Shown: positions 30,350-40,627 of the stretch, piece after piece
Layout of the letters: each line of letters starts with the position of its first letter
Numbering within the stretch: the first letter of the stretch is position 1
Source of the DNA: JANWHQ01 sp963775275
Lineage (GTDB): Bacteria > Pseudomonadota > Alphaproteobacteria > Caulobacterales > Caulobacteraceae
Length of the DNA: 64,000 nt
Assembly (NCBI GenBank): GCA_963775275.1
Contig: CAVZII010000004.1
Location: 124,001-188,000 of the forward strand
Direction: 5' to 3'
The notes under the pieces: model-generated
Told to the model about the DNA's origin: nothing
The model's input: only the letters and a program-made list of their open reading frames with translations
Database searches by the model: none
Made by a program: the position numbers and the translations under genes

Positions 30350-31861
30350 TCAGCGCCAGTAGGGCTTGGCCGCGCGGAACGCCTCGAAGGCCTCGGCGGC
30401 GGCGTCCAGCAGCGCCGGCTCGTCCCGCTCGCGCCGCCCGATGATGCGCCCGGCCGCGAGCGCCAGCCTGGGGCCGTTCAGGCGCGCCTCGCGGCGGATG
30501 CGCTCGCGCGCCACGGCGATGTCGTTGAGCTCGCCGAGCCGGTCCTGCAGCCGTTTCAGCGCCGCGATGAACCTCGTCCTGCGCTTGCCGGCGCCGGCGT
30601 ACAGCGGGTCCAGAAGCTCGGCGGCGTACCTCAGCCGCTTGGCGCGGATGCGCAGCTTGTGGCGGCTGACGGGATCGAGCCCGGCCAGGTCCCGCCCCCG
30701 CCGGCGCACGACTTTGCGCAGGTGGTCCAGGGCCTCGCGAGCGAAGGCCCCGATCGGCCTGGCCCTCAGGTCGGCGAGGACGGCGTCGGACGGGGTGGTC
30801 CACGGGCCCGTCTCGATCCAGGCGAGGGCCCGCACCGCCATGACCGCGCAACGGCGGGAGCCGACGGCCCGGAGCGCGCGCTCATAGGCGTCGGTCTGGG
30901 CCTCCAGCAGCCGCCGGCCCAGCGGCGCGAAGTCGGGATCGTCGAGCGCGGCCGCGGCCGGCTGGAAGGCGCCGTGGATGAAGACGTCGAGGTCCCTGGC
31001 GAGGTCCAGCTCGCCGGCCAGCCACGCCAGCTCGGCCACGACGCCCTCCAGCGCGTCGTCGACCAGCATCGGCTTGAAGGCGGCGAGCGCGGCGCGCAGG
31101 CGCCTGAGGCCGACCCGGATCTGGTGGAGGGCCTCGGGCCGCTGGACGATGGCGAACAGTTCCGCGTTGGCGCAGACCTGGGCGAGGCAGGCCCGCGCGA
31201 TGCTCTGGAAGGCCGCCGCCGCCGGCATGTCGGGCCACAGCGCCGCAGCGGCGGCGCGGCGCGGATCGAGCCCGGTCCCGGCGGCGAGGCGGTAGCCGCG
31301 CTCGGCCTTGCCCTCGAACGAAAGGCCGGCGCCGACGTCGCGCGTCAGCGATCCCGCCAGGGCGAACAGCGCCGAGGGATCGCCCTCCTTGAGCTCGAGC
31401 TCGAGCTCGCAGATCGGCGCCTTGAGCGCGCCCGCCAGGATCTCGCCCTGGTCGAGGGCGGCCTCGATGACCGCGCCGCCCCGCCGGCAAAGCCGCGCGC
31501 GGCGCTCGAAGGCGGTGGTGAACACCGGCTCCAGGTCCTGCGCCCTGCCGTCCAGCGCCTCGGCGGCCGGCGTGCCGGCCAGGGCGTCCAAATCCACCCG
31601 CTCGGCCTCGACCGGGGTCTCCCATTCGCCGCGCTGATAGGCCCCCTCTCCGTCCTGGAGCTTGACCGTCTGGACGAAGCCCTTGCCCGTCGCGCGCACG
31701 CGAAGACCCATGCCGCGCCGCCAGAGGTCCCGGTCGGGCGTATCGAAATAGACGGACCTAAGCTGTGCGACGCGCTCCTCGCCCGCCAGGTCCGGGTGGG
31801 CGGCCAACGCCGCGATCCCGTCGGGCGTGGCGAGGAACTTGAGCTCGGTCTCGATGGGCAT
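30350..31861 (-). CDS. CYTH-CHAD domain protein (inorganic triphosphatase / polyphosphate-binding)
   Basis: A 503-residue two-domain protein. The N-terminal CYTH domain (residues 1-200) starts with the metal/triphosphate motif IETELKF (ExExK) and has FDTPDRDLWRRGMGLRVRA and ICELELELKEG. The C-terminal CHAD domain (about 230-500) has LHQIRVGLRRLRAALAAF and RHKLRIRAKRLRYAAELL, whose His and basic residues bind polyphosphate in studied members. CYTH enzymes hydrolyse tripolyphosphate. It follows the PPDK-like gene by 46 bases in the same direction. Confidence 0.9.
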   Translation of the reverse strand: MPIETELKFLATPDGIAALAAHPDLAGEERVAQLRSVYFDTPDRDLWRRGMGLRVRATGKGFVQTVKLQDGEGAYQRGEWETPVEAERVDLDALAGTPAAEALDGRAQDLEPVFTTAFERRARLCRRGGAVIEAALDQGEILAGALKAPICELELELKEGDPSALFALAGSLTRDVGAGLSFEGKAERGYRLAAGTGLDPRRAAAAALWPDMPAAAAFQSIARACLAQVCANAELFAIVQRPEALHQIRVGLRRLRAALAAFKPMLVDDALEGVVAELAWLAGELDLARDLDVFIHGAFQPAAAALDDPDFAPLGRRLLEAQTDAYERALRAVGSRRCAVMAVRALAWIETGPWTTPSDAVLADLRARPIGAFAREALDHLRKVVRRRGRDLAGLDPVSRHKLRIRAKRLRYAAELLDPLYAGAGKRRTRFIAALKRLQDRLGELNDIAVARERIRREARLNGPRLALAAGRIIGRRERDEPALLDAAAEAFEAFRAAKPYWR

Positions 31862-31907
31862 GGAGGTCACGAGGCGCGCATCATGGAGCCGTCCGCCGCA
31901 TAACACA

Positions 31908-33515
31908 TCAGGCGGGAACGGCCGCGGCCGCCCGCCAGCGCGCGACTTCCGCGAGCTCCGCTTCCGGCGCCTCCGTCACGATCTCCCTGCGTCCCAGGCT
32001 CACCTCTCCCGATCCGCCGTCCAGCGACAGCCACTCGCCTTCCCGCAGCGCACGGCCGGCGATCTCCGCCCGGCCCGCGGCCTCGTCGATCTCGAGACTG
32101 CGGCAGCCCACCACGCACACCTTGCCGAGCTGGCGTGCGACGACCGCCGCGTGCGCCGTACGCCCCCCGACGGCGGTCAAAATGCCCTGGGCCGCGGCGA
32201 AGCCATCGATGTCTTCGGTGGACGGCTCCTCGCGGATCAGGATCACCGGCTCGCCGTCGTCGGCCAGGGCTCGCGCCCGGGCGCTGGAAAAGGCGGCCCG
32301 TCCGCTGACCACCCCGGACGAGGCGGCGACGCCCTGGGCGACCGGCTCGGCGGCCTCGGCGAACTGGGTCAGCGCGACCTCGGCGGCGCCGAGACCCGCC
32401 ACGCGCGCCAGCCCCGCCGCCTCGTCGATCAGTCCTTCGCGGACGAAGTCGACGGCGGTGCGCAGCTGCGCCCGGGGCGTGCGCTTTGCGGCGCGGGTCT
32501 GAAGGAAGAAGAGCTCGCCCTCCTCAATGGTGAACTCCACGTCCTGGACGTCCCGGTTCTCGGCCTCCAGCCGCGCCACCCCCCGGTCCAACTCGTCGAA
32601 AGCCCGGGGCAGGCGGGCCCGCAGACGCTCGGCGCCGATCGGCGTGCGCCGGCCCGACACGACGTCCTCGCCCTGGGCGTCGAACAGGAAATCGAGATAG
32701 AGGCCCTTCTCACCCGTGGCCGGGTCGCGCGAGAAGGCCACGCCCGATCCGGACCGGCGCCCGGCGTTGCCGAACACCATCGCCTGGACCGCCACGGCCG
32801 TGCCGGCGAGGCCGTCGAGCCCGTTCATCCGCCGATACTCCTTCGCCTTGCGCCCTTCCCAGGAGCGGAAGACGGCCACGCACGCCGCGGAGAGCTGCTC
32901 GACCGGATCGTCCGGAATGGGCGCCTCGGCCTGGCTCGCCGCGATCTGGGCGTAGGCTGCGGCCAGCCGCTCCAGCGCCTCGCCATCGAGCTCGGACTCG
33001 TCCAGCGCGTCCTCGGCCACGACCATCTCGGCGAGCGGCCGCGCGAAGACCGCAGGCGGCGCGGCCGAGACGACGACGGCATAGGACTCGATGAACCGGC
33101 GGTAGCTGTCCCAGGCGAAGCGGGGATCGCCGCTCAGGAGGATCAGCCCGTGCACGGCCTCCGGATTGAGGCCGACGTTCAGCACGGTCGCCAGCATGCC
33201 GGGCATGGATCTGGCCGCCCCCGAGCGGACCGAGACCAGGAGCGGGACGCGCGGGTCACCGAAGCGACGGCCGGTGGCCGCCTCCAGCCGCTCGACGCCG
33301 GCCCGGAGCGCCGGGCCGATGATCTCGGCGGCTCGCGCGGGCTCCGCGTTCACCGGCCCGCACAGGCTCGTCGGCAGGACGAAGGCCGGCGGGGTGCGAA
33401 GGCCGAGCCGACCCATGCGCCAGATGCCGGCAGCCTTCGCCCCCGCGATCTCGGGCGGGGCGTCCTCCGCGGCGCCGTCCGCCCCCAGCCACAGCATCTG
33501 TTCGGGCCCGGTCAC
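31908..33515 (-). CDS. Truncated PPDK-like protein: ATP-binding and phospho-His domains only
   Basis: A 535-residue protein matching the front of pyruvate phosphate dikinase. ATP-binding features are KAAGIWRMGRLGLRTPPAFV, LLVSVRSGAARSMPGMLATV, FAWDSYRRFIESY and SGSGVAFSRDPATGEKGLYL. GELFFLQTRAAKRTPRAQL leads into the swivelling domain, with the phospho-His in GILTAVGGRTAHAAVVARQL. The PEP/pyruvate TIM barrel (the last roughly 350 residues of a full PPDK) is absent, so it cannot make PEP itself and its acceptor is unknown. The GTG start overlaps the stop of the DUF47 gene (GTGA). Confidence 0.85.
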   Translation of the reverse strand: MTGPEQMLWLGADGAAEDAPPEIAGAKAAGIWRMGRLGLRTPPAFVLPTSLCGPVNAEPARAAEIIGPALRAGVERLEAATGRRFGDPRVPLLVSVRSGAARSMPGMLATVLNVGLNPEAVHGLILLSGDPRFAWDSYRRFIESYAVVVSAAPPAVFARPLAEMVVAEDALDESELDGEALERLAAAYAQIAASQAEAPIPDDPVEQLSAACVAVFRSWEGRKAKEYRRMNGLDGLAGTAVAVQAMVFGNAGRRSGSGVAFSRDPATGEKGLYLDFLFDAQGEDVVSGRRTPIGAERLRARLPRAFDELDRGVARLEAENRDVQDVEFTIEEGELFFLQTRAAKRTPRAQLRTAVDFVREGLIDEAAGLARVAGLGAAEVALTQFAEAAEPVAQGVAASSGVVSGRAAFSSARARALADDGEPVILIREEPSTEDIDGFAAAQGILTAVGGRTAHAAVVARQLGKVCVVGCRSLEIDEAAGRAEIAGRALREGEWLSLDGGSGEVSLGRREIVTEAPEAELAEVARWRAAAAVPA

Positions 33516-35440
33516 GCGGACAGCTCCTCCAGCACGCGCTCGCGCAGCGCCAGGGCGGCGTGGGCCACGTGATCGGTGGCGGTCTCGAGCGCGCGAGAGA
33601 CCTCCAGCCCCATGACCATCTCCCGCGCGTCGATTTCATCCGTGCGCACGAAGGCGCTGATCGAGGCGCGCTCGGCGGCGTCGGCCTCGCGCTCCACTCG
33701 CGTGGCCGCGTCGATCGCCTGCAGGGCCGCAACCGCATCCTGCCGATGGCCCTGGGGAAGGCGCGCGGCGGCCTCCGCGGCGCGGACCATCTGTCCCAAG
33801 CCCTCGACCACGATGTCGGCCAACCGGCTGAGCGCCTCCGGACGGGCGGGCGAGGCGCCGCCCGACAGGCTGAGCAGGAAGACGCTCTCATCGATCGCAT
33901 CCATGGCGTCCTCGACCGAATCCACAAGCCGGCGCACGGCGCCCTTGTCCTGCAGGCGCACGCAGATCTCGCGCGCCTGAACGGTCAGCCGGTCGGCCTT
34001 GGCTTCCAGGCGCCGGGAACGCTCGACCAGCGCCTCGAGCGCGCGGGGGTCGTCCAAGCCGCCGGAGGCCAGCGCTTCCGCGGCGGCGGCGGCAAGGGTC
34101 CGCGAGAGGCCGACATGGCGGACGACGATGGCGAGGACTGCGCTTTCGGCTGTCTCGAACCTCTGGGCGAGGTCCGCTTGGACCTCGTCGCGGATCAGCC
34201 GGGCCGAGCGGCCGGCGGCGAGGCCCTCGCTGGTCTCGCGCAGGACCCGGCGCAGGAAGCCGGCCGTCCCGGCCGCGCCGAGGGCGGCGTCCAGCCTCAC
34301 GCCATAGGGCACGCGCCCGGCCGCGGTCCGGCGCACGGCCTCGAGCACGAGGTCCGCGCCGCCGAGTTCGAGGAATGCGCGATGGCCGAGGTCCTGGCCG
34401 GCGGCCCAGCCGAGCAGATCGACCGCCGCCTCGCGGCCAACGAAGGTCTGCAGCGCCTTGCGCGCCTTGTTCCAGTCGATGAGGAAGACGATCCGCGAGC
34501 CCAGGCGCTCCAGGAACGCGTCAAGGCCGGACGCGTCCTGGGCCTCGAAGCGGCCGTCGACCAGATAGAACAGCTCCTCGTCCCCAAGGCCCTTGGCGTC
34601 CCGCTCCGACAGCGGCGTCCACTGCACGCGGCCGGCGAACAGCGAGATGAAGAACCTGGCCCGGCGGCGATGCACGTCGGTGTAGGTGACGCTCGCCGAG
34701 AGCCCCTGGACATGGATCACCAGGACGTGCGCGTCGGTCTCGCCGATGTCGTTCTGGATGGTGAGCCGCTCGCCCGACCGCGCGGCCGTGGTCCCCAGGC
34801 CCGGGTGGCCGAAGGCCAGCGCCCGGGTCCGGTTCACCCCTCGCATGAAGGCCGCGACCCGCGCCCGGTCCCAATCCTCGAGGTGGTGGACCTTGGCGCC
34901 GTCGAGGTCATCCACCGCCGTCTGCGCGGCCAGGACGTTGATCGCCTTGTGCAGGTCCATCACCAGCAGGTGCATGCTGTCGTTCCCGCTGCGTCGGGCC
35001 GAGGTCATGGCCGCAACCTCGCCGGAGTCGAGCTGGTCGTTGTCGGCGCTGGGCGCGGAGACGAGCCGATCGCACAGCCGCGCCCGCAGCTCGGCCGATC
35101 CGGGCGCATCCGCGGCCTCGAGCGGGGCCTGCATGGCCTCCAGATCCTCGCGGACGCCCTCGAGCAGGATCTTGACTCCTGGCGCCGAGAAACGGGTTCC
35201 GCCGATCGGCCGGGCGCCGGAGACGAGAGCGTCCAGGCGGGGATCGTCGAGCCCGCCCGCGCGGCGCTCGGCCTCCAGGCCGCGGGTCTTGCGCTCCGGG
35301 TGCGCCGCGTGGGCCGCGGCCTCCTGCAGCAGGCTGAGACGGACTTTGATCCGGTCGTTGGCCGCCAACGCCTCGGCGATCAGCCCCGGCAGCAGCACGG
35401 CGGTCTCGCCTAGCCGCTCGATGATCTCGGTCTTCGACAT
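33512..35440 (-). CDS. Large protein with C-terminal DUF47/PhoU-like domain
   Basis: A 642-residue soluble protein. The N-terminal 400 residues match nothing I know; they include SEIAEALAANDRIKVRL-type helices (here LIAEALAANDRIKVRLSLLQ), a basic Asn/Asp-containing core (MHLLVMDLHKAINVLAAQ) and LVIHVQGLSASVTYTDVHRR. Residues about 430-640 form an all-helical DUF47/PhoU-like domain (DRLTVQAREICVRLQDKG, LVDSVEDAMDAIDESVFLL, VSRALETATDHVAHAALAL), a family tied to phosphate uptake control and metal binding. It is translationally coupled to the PPDK-like gene and likely the first gene of the operon. Confidence 0.75.
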   Translation of the reverse strand: MSKTEIIERLGETAVLLPGLIAEALAANDRIKVRLSLLQEAAAHAAHPERKTRGLEAERRAGGLDDPRLDALVSGARPIGGTRFSAPGVKILLEGVREDLEAMQAPLEAADAPGSAELRARLCDRLVSAPSADNDQLDSGEVAAMTSARRSGNDSMHLLVMDLHKAINVLAAQTAVDDLDGAKVHHLEDWDRARVAAFMRGVNRTRALAFGHPGLGTTAARSGERLTIQNDIGETDAHVLVIHVQGLSASVTYTDVHRRRARFFISLFAGRVQWTPLSERDAKGLGDEELFYLVDGRFEAQDASGLDAFLERLGSRIVFLIDWNKARKALQTFVGREAAVDLLGWAAGQDLGHRAFLELGGADLVLEAVRRTAAGRVPYGVRLDAALGAAGTAGFLRRVLRETSEGLAAGRSARLIRDEVQADLAQRFETAESAVLAIVVRHVGLSRTLAAAAAEALASGGLDDPRALEALVERSRRLEAKADRLTVQAREICVRLQDKGAVRRLVDSVEDAMDAIDESVFLLSLSGGASPARPEALSRLADIVVEGLGQMVRAAEAAARLPQGHRQDAVAALQAIDAATRVEREADAAERASISAFVRTDEIDAREMVMGLEVSRALETATDHVAHAALALRERVLEELSA

Positions 35441-35630
35441 CGCGCGCCCGCCGGCGCGCCTGCGCCGGCCCTTCCGCGGGCAATGCTGCCAGATCGGGAT
35501 GACAGTTAGTTGGTCTGGCCAGCACGCCTCGCCTCAGCCCAGGTCTTAGGCGCGACAAAGCGGCTGCGGTTTGACGGCGATCAACCGGCGGCCGCGGCGA
35601 ATCGCTCGGGACGGGGGGCCGAAACGCCGC

Positions 35631-35663
35631 GCACGCCGAGGCGTCGGCGGCGCCTCGGCGTGC
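35631..35663 (-). terminator. 13-bp-stem hairpin downstream of the glycine-zipper gene
   Basis: The arms gcacgccgaggcg (35631-35643) and cgcctcggcgtgc (35651-35663) are perfectly complementary with a 7-base loop. They lie 12 bases after the stop of the 35676-36344 gene. There is only a short TTT a few bases further on, so it may be a weak or Rho-assisted terminator. Confidence 0.6.
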
Positions 35664-35675
35664 ACTGGCGCTTGA

Positions 35676-36344
35676 CTAGTCGGTCAGGCGATAGCGGCCC
35701 GAGCTATCGGGACAGACCCGGACGTATCGGGTGTCCTCGCTCCCATTCCACCGGGCCGGCGCGACGACCAGGCGGCAGCCGCTGCGGCGATAGTGGCTGT
35801 AGTCGTAGCGCCCGCTGGCTCGACCGCGATAGTCCGCCGACTCCCGGTAGGGCCTGGTCTGGTTGTAGCTGTAGTAGTAGCCGCTGGCGTCGCAGCTGGC
35901 CGTGCTGCGCGCGACGTTGGCGCCGATGACGCCGCCGGCGACCGCTCCGAGGACCGCCCCAGTCGTGTGCGAGCCGCGGCCGGCGAGGTTGCTGCCGATC
36001 GCCGCGCCCGCCAGCGCGCCGATGACGCCGCCGGCGGCCGTCTGGCCGTTCGCCCGCCCCTCGCACGAGGAGTCGTATCCGCGATCCCGATCGATGCGCT
36101 GGTTGTAGCCCCGGTTGTCGTAACGGTCGGACGACCGCTGCTCACGATCCCGCTGGGCCTGATCGTAGGCCGCCCGTTGCTGGTTATAGTCCTGCAGCCG
36201 CTGCCGGTATGTGTCCTGTTGCTGCTGATAGGACTGCTGCTGGTCGTACGCGTCCCAGCCGTAGGGTTGGGCCGCTGCGAGCGATGGAAGCGAGGCCATG
36301 GCGGCCGAGGCGGCCAGCGCCAGCAGATGTGGGGTCTTTCTCAT
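35676..36344 (-). CDS. Exported glycine-zipper protein, likely envelope stress-related
   Basis: A 222-residue protein with signal peptide MRKTPHLLALAASAAMASLP up to SLAAAQ. A Gln/Tyr/Arg-rich stretch (residues about 35-95) follows, then a two-helix glycine zipper: GGVIGALAGAAIGSNLAG and GAVLGAVAGGVIGANVA. The C-terminal part is Tyr/Arg-rich with CRLVVAPARWNGSEDTRYVR and several Cys (CEG, SCD, GCR, RVCP). Glycine-zipper 2TM proteins insert in or link the outer membrane. AGGA lies upstream of the start, and an EcfG-type promoter match precedes it. Confidence 0.8.
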   Translation of the reverse strand: MRKTPHLLALAASAAMASLPSLAAAQPYGWDAYDQQQSYQQQQDTYRQRLQDYNQQRAAYDQAQRDREQRSSDRYDNRGYNQRIDRDRGYDSSCEGRANGQTAAGGVIGALAGAAIGSNLAGRGSHTTGAVLGAVAGGVIGANVARSTASCDASGYYYSYNQTRPYRESADYRGRASGRYDYSHYRRSGCRLVVAPARWNGSEDTRYVRVCPDSSGRYRLTD

Positions 36345-36414
36345 GGGTATTTTTCCTGACCGGTGCGGTCTGCGCGGAGCGCAAGGAACTCGGATGACAC
36401 GGATCTGAATAAAC

Positions 36415-36439
36415 AACGCGCAAGACGGAATATCGTTCC
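36415..36439 (-). promoter_or_regulatory. EcfG (general stress sigma factor) promoter match
   Basis: Read on the minus strand, GGAAC is followed after exactly 16 bases by CGTT, matching the alphaproteobacterial EcfG/SigT consensus GGAAC-N16/17-CGTT. It lies about 70 bases before the glycine-zipper gene start, in a fitting position for a stress-induced envelope protein. The 36345-36828 interval otherwise holds AT-rich sequence (about 36430-36500) and two palindromic elements, with no gene. Confidence 0.6.
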
Positions 36440-36666
36440 GTCTATTCAAAATATTGCAGTCAAGTATTTGAATTCTATATTTCCGACTACCTCCACTCGG
36501 CGTATTCGAAACGTCTTGACTAAGCGCTTCCGGAGGCGAGTTCGGCAGCTCCTCGCCGCACGCGACGGCGATGAGGCTGGGGGTCGCGCAAAGAGATCCG
36601 CCGCACCGCCCCCGGCGGGACTCGACCCGCCAGGGTGAAACGGCGCGGCGACGCCTGCGTCTTCTC

Positions 36667-36744
36667 CTAGTGTGGTGGATCAGAAGTTCGCATGATGATG
36701 GCGGCGCCCTCGGCTGCGAACTTCTGATCCGTAAACCACACTAG
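36667..36744. repeat. CTAG-ended palindromic element 1 (78 bp)
   Basis: Ends ctagtgtggt (36667-36676) and accacactag (36735-36744) are perfectly inverted, and so are ggatcagaagttcgca (36677-36692) and tgcgaacttctgatcc (36715-36730). The only interruption in the 26-bp stem is gtaa on one side. The central loop is 22 bases. It lies downstream of groEL and beside element 2, with which it shares the CTAGTGT end and the GAAGTTCGC core. Confidence 0.9.
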
Positions 36745-36757
36745 AATCATACATTTG

Positions 36758-36828
36758 CTAGTGTCCTTATCGATCCCGAAGTTCGCATCCGCCTTGCAAA
36801 TGCGCTGGCGAACTTCGGAATCGGGACA

Positions 36829-36832
<4 letters not shown>
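36758..36832. repeat. CTAG-ended palindromic element 2 (75 bp), overlapping the groEL stop codon
   Basis: Ends ctagtgtcc (36758-36766) and ggacactag (36824-36832) are inverted; inside, cgatcccgaagttcgc matches the complement of gcgaacttcggaatcg with small differences (extra ttat on one arm). The final ctag contains the reverse complement of the groEL TAG stop, so the element reaches into the last codon of the gene. It is likely a mobile or amplified miniature palindrome that also ends or stabilises the groESL transcript; that role is inference. Confidence 0.88.
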
Positions 36833-38460
<1,628 letters not shown>

Positions 38461-38522
38461 CTGTCTGTCTTTCGAAATTGACGTGTGAAATCGGGATCGG
38501 GGGAAGCGGCTCAGGAAGCGGC

Positions 38523-38837
38523 TCAGGCCGCCTTCTTGGCCTTGGCCGGCGCGTCGAGGACGCCCAGGATGTCGGCCTCCTTCATGATGATCAGGTCTTC
38601 GCCGTCGATCTTCACTTCGGCGCCGGACCACTTGCCGAACAGGATGCGGTCGCCGGCCTTGACGTCCATCTGGACGCGCTTGCCGTCCTCGTCGCGGGCG
38701 CCGGGGCCCACGGAGACGACTTCGCCTTCCTGAGGCTTCTCCTTGGCGGTGTCGGGGATGATGATGCCCCCCTTGGTCTTCGCTTCTTCTTCGACGCGCC
38801 GCACGAGGACGCGATCGCCGAGAGGACGAAAGCTCAT
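38523..38837 (-). CDS. groES: Co-chaperonin GroES
   Basis: The 104-residue heptameric lid of GroEL. MSFRPLGDRVLVRRVEEEAK, the mobile loop KTKGGIIIPDTAKEKPQEGE and GDRILFGKWSGAEVKIDGED are typical. The C-terminus is extended by about 8 residues (APAKAKKAA) beyond the usual end. Its upstream region holds a sigma32-like promoter and a CIRCE-like operator. Confidence 0.98.
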   Translation of the reverse strand: MSFRPLGDRVLVRRVEEEAKTKGGIIIPDTAKEKPQEGEVVSVGPGARDEDGKRVQMDVKAGDRILFGKWSGAEVKIDGEDLIIMKEADILGVLDAPAKAKKAA

Positions 38838-38877
38838 TCGAATTCTCCGGTGGATTGGCTCGCGAAGACGCGGCCGT

Positions 38878-38904
38878 CTGGCAGTCGGCAGCCGAGAGTG
38901 CCAA
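38878..38904 (-). promoter_or_regulatory. Degenerate CIRCE operator (HrcA site) before groES
   Basis: On the minus strand TTGGCACTC-N9-GACTGCCAG matches the CIRCE consensus TTAGCACTC-N9-GAGTGCTAA at 8 of 9 positions in the first arm and 6 of 9 in the second, with the exact nine-base spacing. It lies just downstream of the predicted sigma32-type promoter and 41 bases before the groES start, the expected place for HrcA repression of groESL. Confidence 0.7.
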
Positions 38905-38915
38905 CCGCGTCTTGC

Positions 38916-38944
38916 AGATGCGCACGCCACGCCCGGATTACAAG
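38916..38944 (-). promoter_or_regulatory. Heat-shock sigma32-like promoter of groESL
   Basis: The minus strand reads CTTGTAA, 14 bases, then GCGCATCT, close to the sigma32 consensus CTTGAAA-N13/14-CCCCATNT. It lies immediately upstream of the CIRCE-like operator, so both heat-shock activation and HrcA repression can act on the same transcript start. Confidence 0.55.
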
Positions 38945-39501
38945 GCTGACCGGCCTGCGCGCGGCAAAGATGTCGGAGCCCCCCGCCACCGGGCCCGGGC
39001 AAGCGCGCCACTCTTTAGATCAGGGTCGGCGATGGCCTTTGGGCTCCTCTGGCCGCAAGGATGCATCGGCAAACGCCCCATCATTCGACAGGGTCTCGTT
39101 CGTCATTGCACCAGCTTTCGGCCTCAGCAGCTCAGCCGGTCGCTTCCAGTTCGAGCTCACATTTGCGTCGATTTCACCACTGTGGTTACTTTATTATCCA
39201 TGAAATTCAACGGACATAGCTCCGTAAACAGCCCAAAATTTAAAATAGTACATCCCTCCAATTTCTCTCCTATGTGCATATTGTGAGCGTCATTATCGAC
39301 AACTTCTGTGAAATTCGTTTGCCATATCCACCTAGTCGCTCAAATGCGGCTCGAATATCTTTGCTGTAGAGAGGCGGACGTGCTATCTATTTTAACTGGC
39401 GGGGCCGTCGAGGCGCCGCCGCGTTTCCCTGCAAGTTCAAGGACAGCCCTTGTCAGACGGTTTCCCTGAGCGCGCCTCCAGATCTCTATGAGGGGACAGC
39501 C

Positions 39502-40548
39502 ATGGCTGCCCATCTGCCTCTCCATCCCGAAGCTGCGAACAGCTTGGCTCTGGCTGTCATCGCCTCCTCCAACGCGCCCTTGGTGCTGCTTGACGGCGAT
39601 CTGGCCGTCATCGCGGCCAGCGCCTCGTTCTGCCAGGCCTTCGACATCGACCCGGCCAGCGCGCCTGGCCGCCGGCTCTTCGAGCTGGGCGCGGGCGAAT
39701 GGGATGCGCCCCAGCTACGGTCTCTGCTGAGGGCGACCCTGTCGGGCCAGGCCGAGATCCAGGCCTACGAGATGGACCTCGAACGGAAGGACCGGGAGGG
39801 CCGTCGTCTGGTGCTCAACGCCCGCAAGCTCGACTACGGCGATGGCGACAATGTCCGGCTGCTGTTGGCGGTGTCCGACGTCACCGACGCCCGTCTCAAC
39901 GAGAAGCGCAAGGACGACCTGCTGCGCGAGAAGGCGGTCCTGCTCCAGGAGCTCCAGCACCGTGTCGCCAATAGCCTTCAGATCATCGCCAGCGTCCTGA
40001 TGCAGAGCGCCCGCAAGACGGGCTCGGACGAAGCCCGAAGTCAGCTGAAGGATGCGCACAACCGGGTGATGTCCGTCGCCGCTGTGCAGAAGCAGCTGTC
40101 GGCGTCCACGCTGGGCGATGTGGGCCTGCGCGCCTACTTCACAGACCTATGCCTGAGCATCGGCGCGTCGATGATCCGCGACCGCGATCAGCTTTCGCTC
40201 GAGGTGAGCGCAGACGACAGCGTCGCCAGCCCGGACGTCTCCGTCAGCCTCGGCCTGATCGTCACCGAGCTGGTGATCAACGCCCTGAAGCACGCATTCT
40301 CCGACGGGCGTAAAGGCGCGATCATGGTCGACTACCACGCTCATGGAGATCAATGGACGCTGACGGTGAGCGACGACGGCGTCGGCTTCCCCACCGACCC
40401 CGCCAGCGCCAAACCAGGCCTGGGCACGAGCATCGTCGAGGCGCTCGCGCGACAGCTGGGCGCGCGCGTCGAGATCACCCACGACCGCCCGGGGACCTCG
40501 GTTTCGATCGTCCACTCGGGCGCTGAACGCTCGCCCCGCCGGGGATGA
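39502..40548 (+). CDS. Soluble PAS sensor histidine kinase, HisKA_2/HWE type
   Basis: A 348-residue kinase starting after GAGGGGACAGCC. The N-terminal PAS-like domain (residues about 20-130, APLVLLDGDLAVIAASASFC) has no membrane anchor. The phosphoacceptor region is VLLQELQHRVANSLQIIASV, the HisKA_2 type. The ATPase has LGLIVTELVINALKHAF (N box) and VSDDGVGFP (G1). These kinases often act in light, stress or phosphotransfer signalling without an adjacent response regulator. Upstream, 38945-39501 holds no gene and includes an AT-rich stretch around 39170-39390 that may carry its promoter. Confidence 0.9.
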   Translation: MAAHLPLHPEAANSLALAVIASSNAPLVLLDGDLAVIAASASFCQAFDIDPASAPGRRLFELGAGEWDAPQLRSLLRATLSGQAEIQAYEMDLERKDREGRRLVLNARKLDYGDGDNVRLLLAVSDVTDARLNEKRKDDLLREKAVLLQELQHRVANSLQIIASVLMQSARKTGSDEARSQLKDAHNRVMSVAAVQKQLSASTLGDVGLRAYFTDLCLSIGASMIRDRDQLSLEVSADDSVASPDVSVSLGLIVTELVINALKHAFSDGRKGAIMVDYHAHGDQWTLTVSDDGVGFPTDPASAKPGLGTSIVEALARQLGARVEITHDRPGTSVSIVHSGAERSPRRG

Positions 40549-40627
40549 CCTGCGATAGAGGCAGAGGCCGCGCGCACCATCTGTTCCTCCTGCCCGGGGT
40601 GCGCGGGGCTTCGGATTTCGGCTTGGC

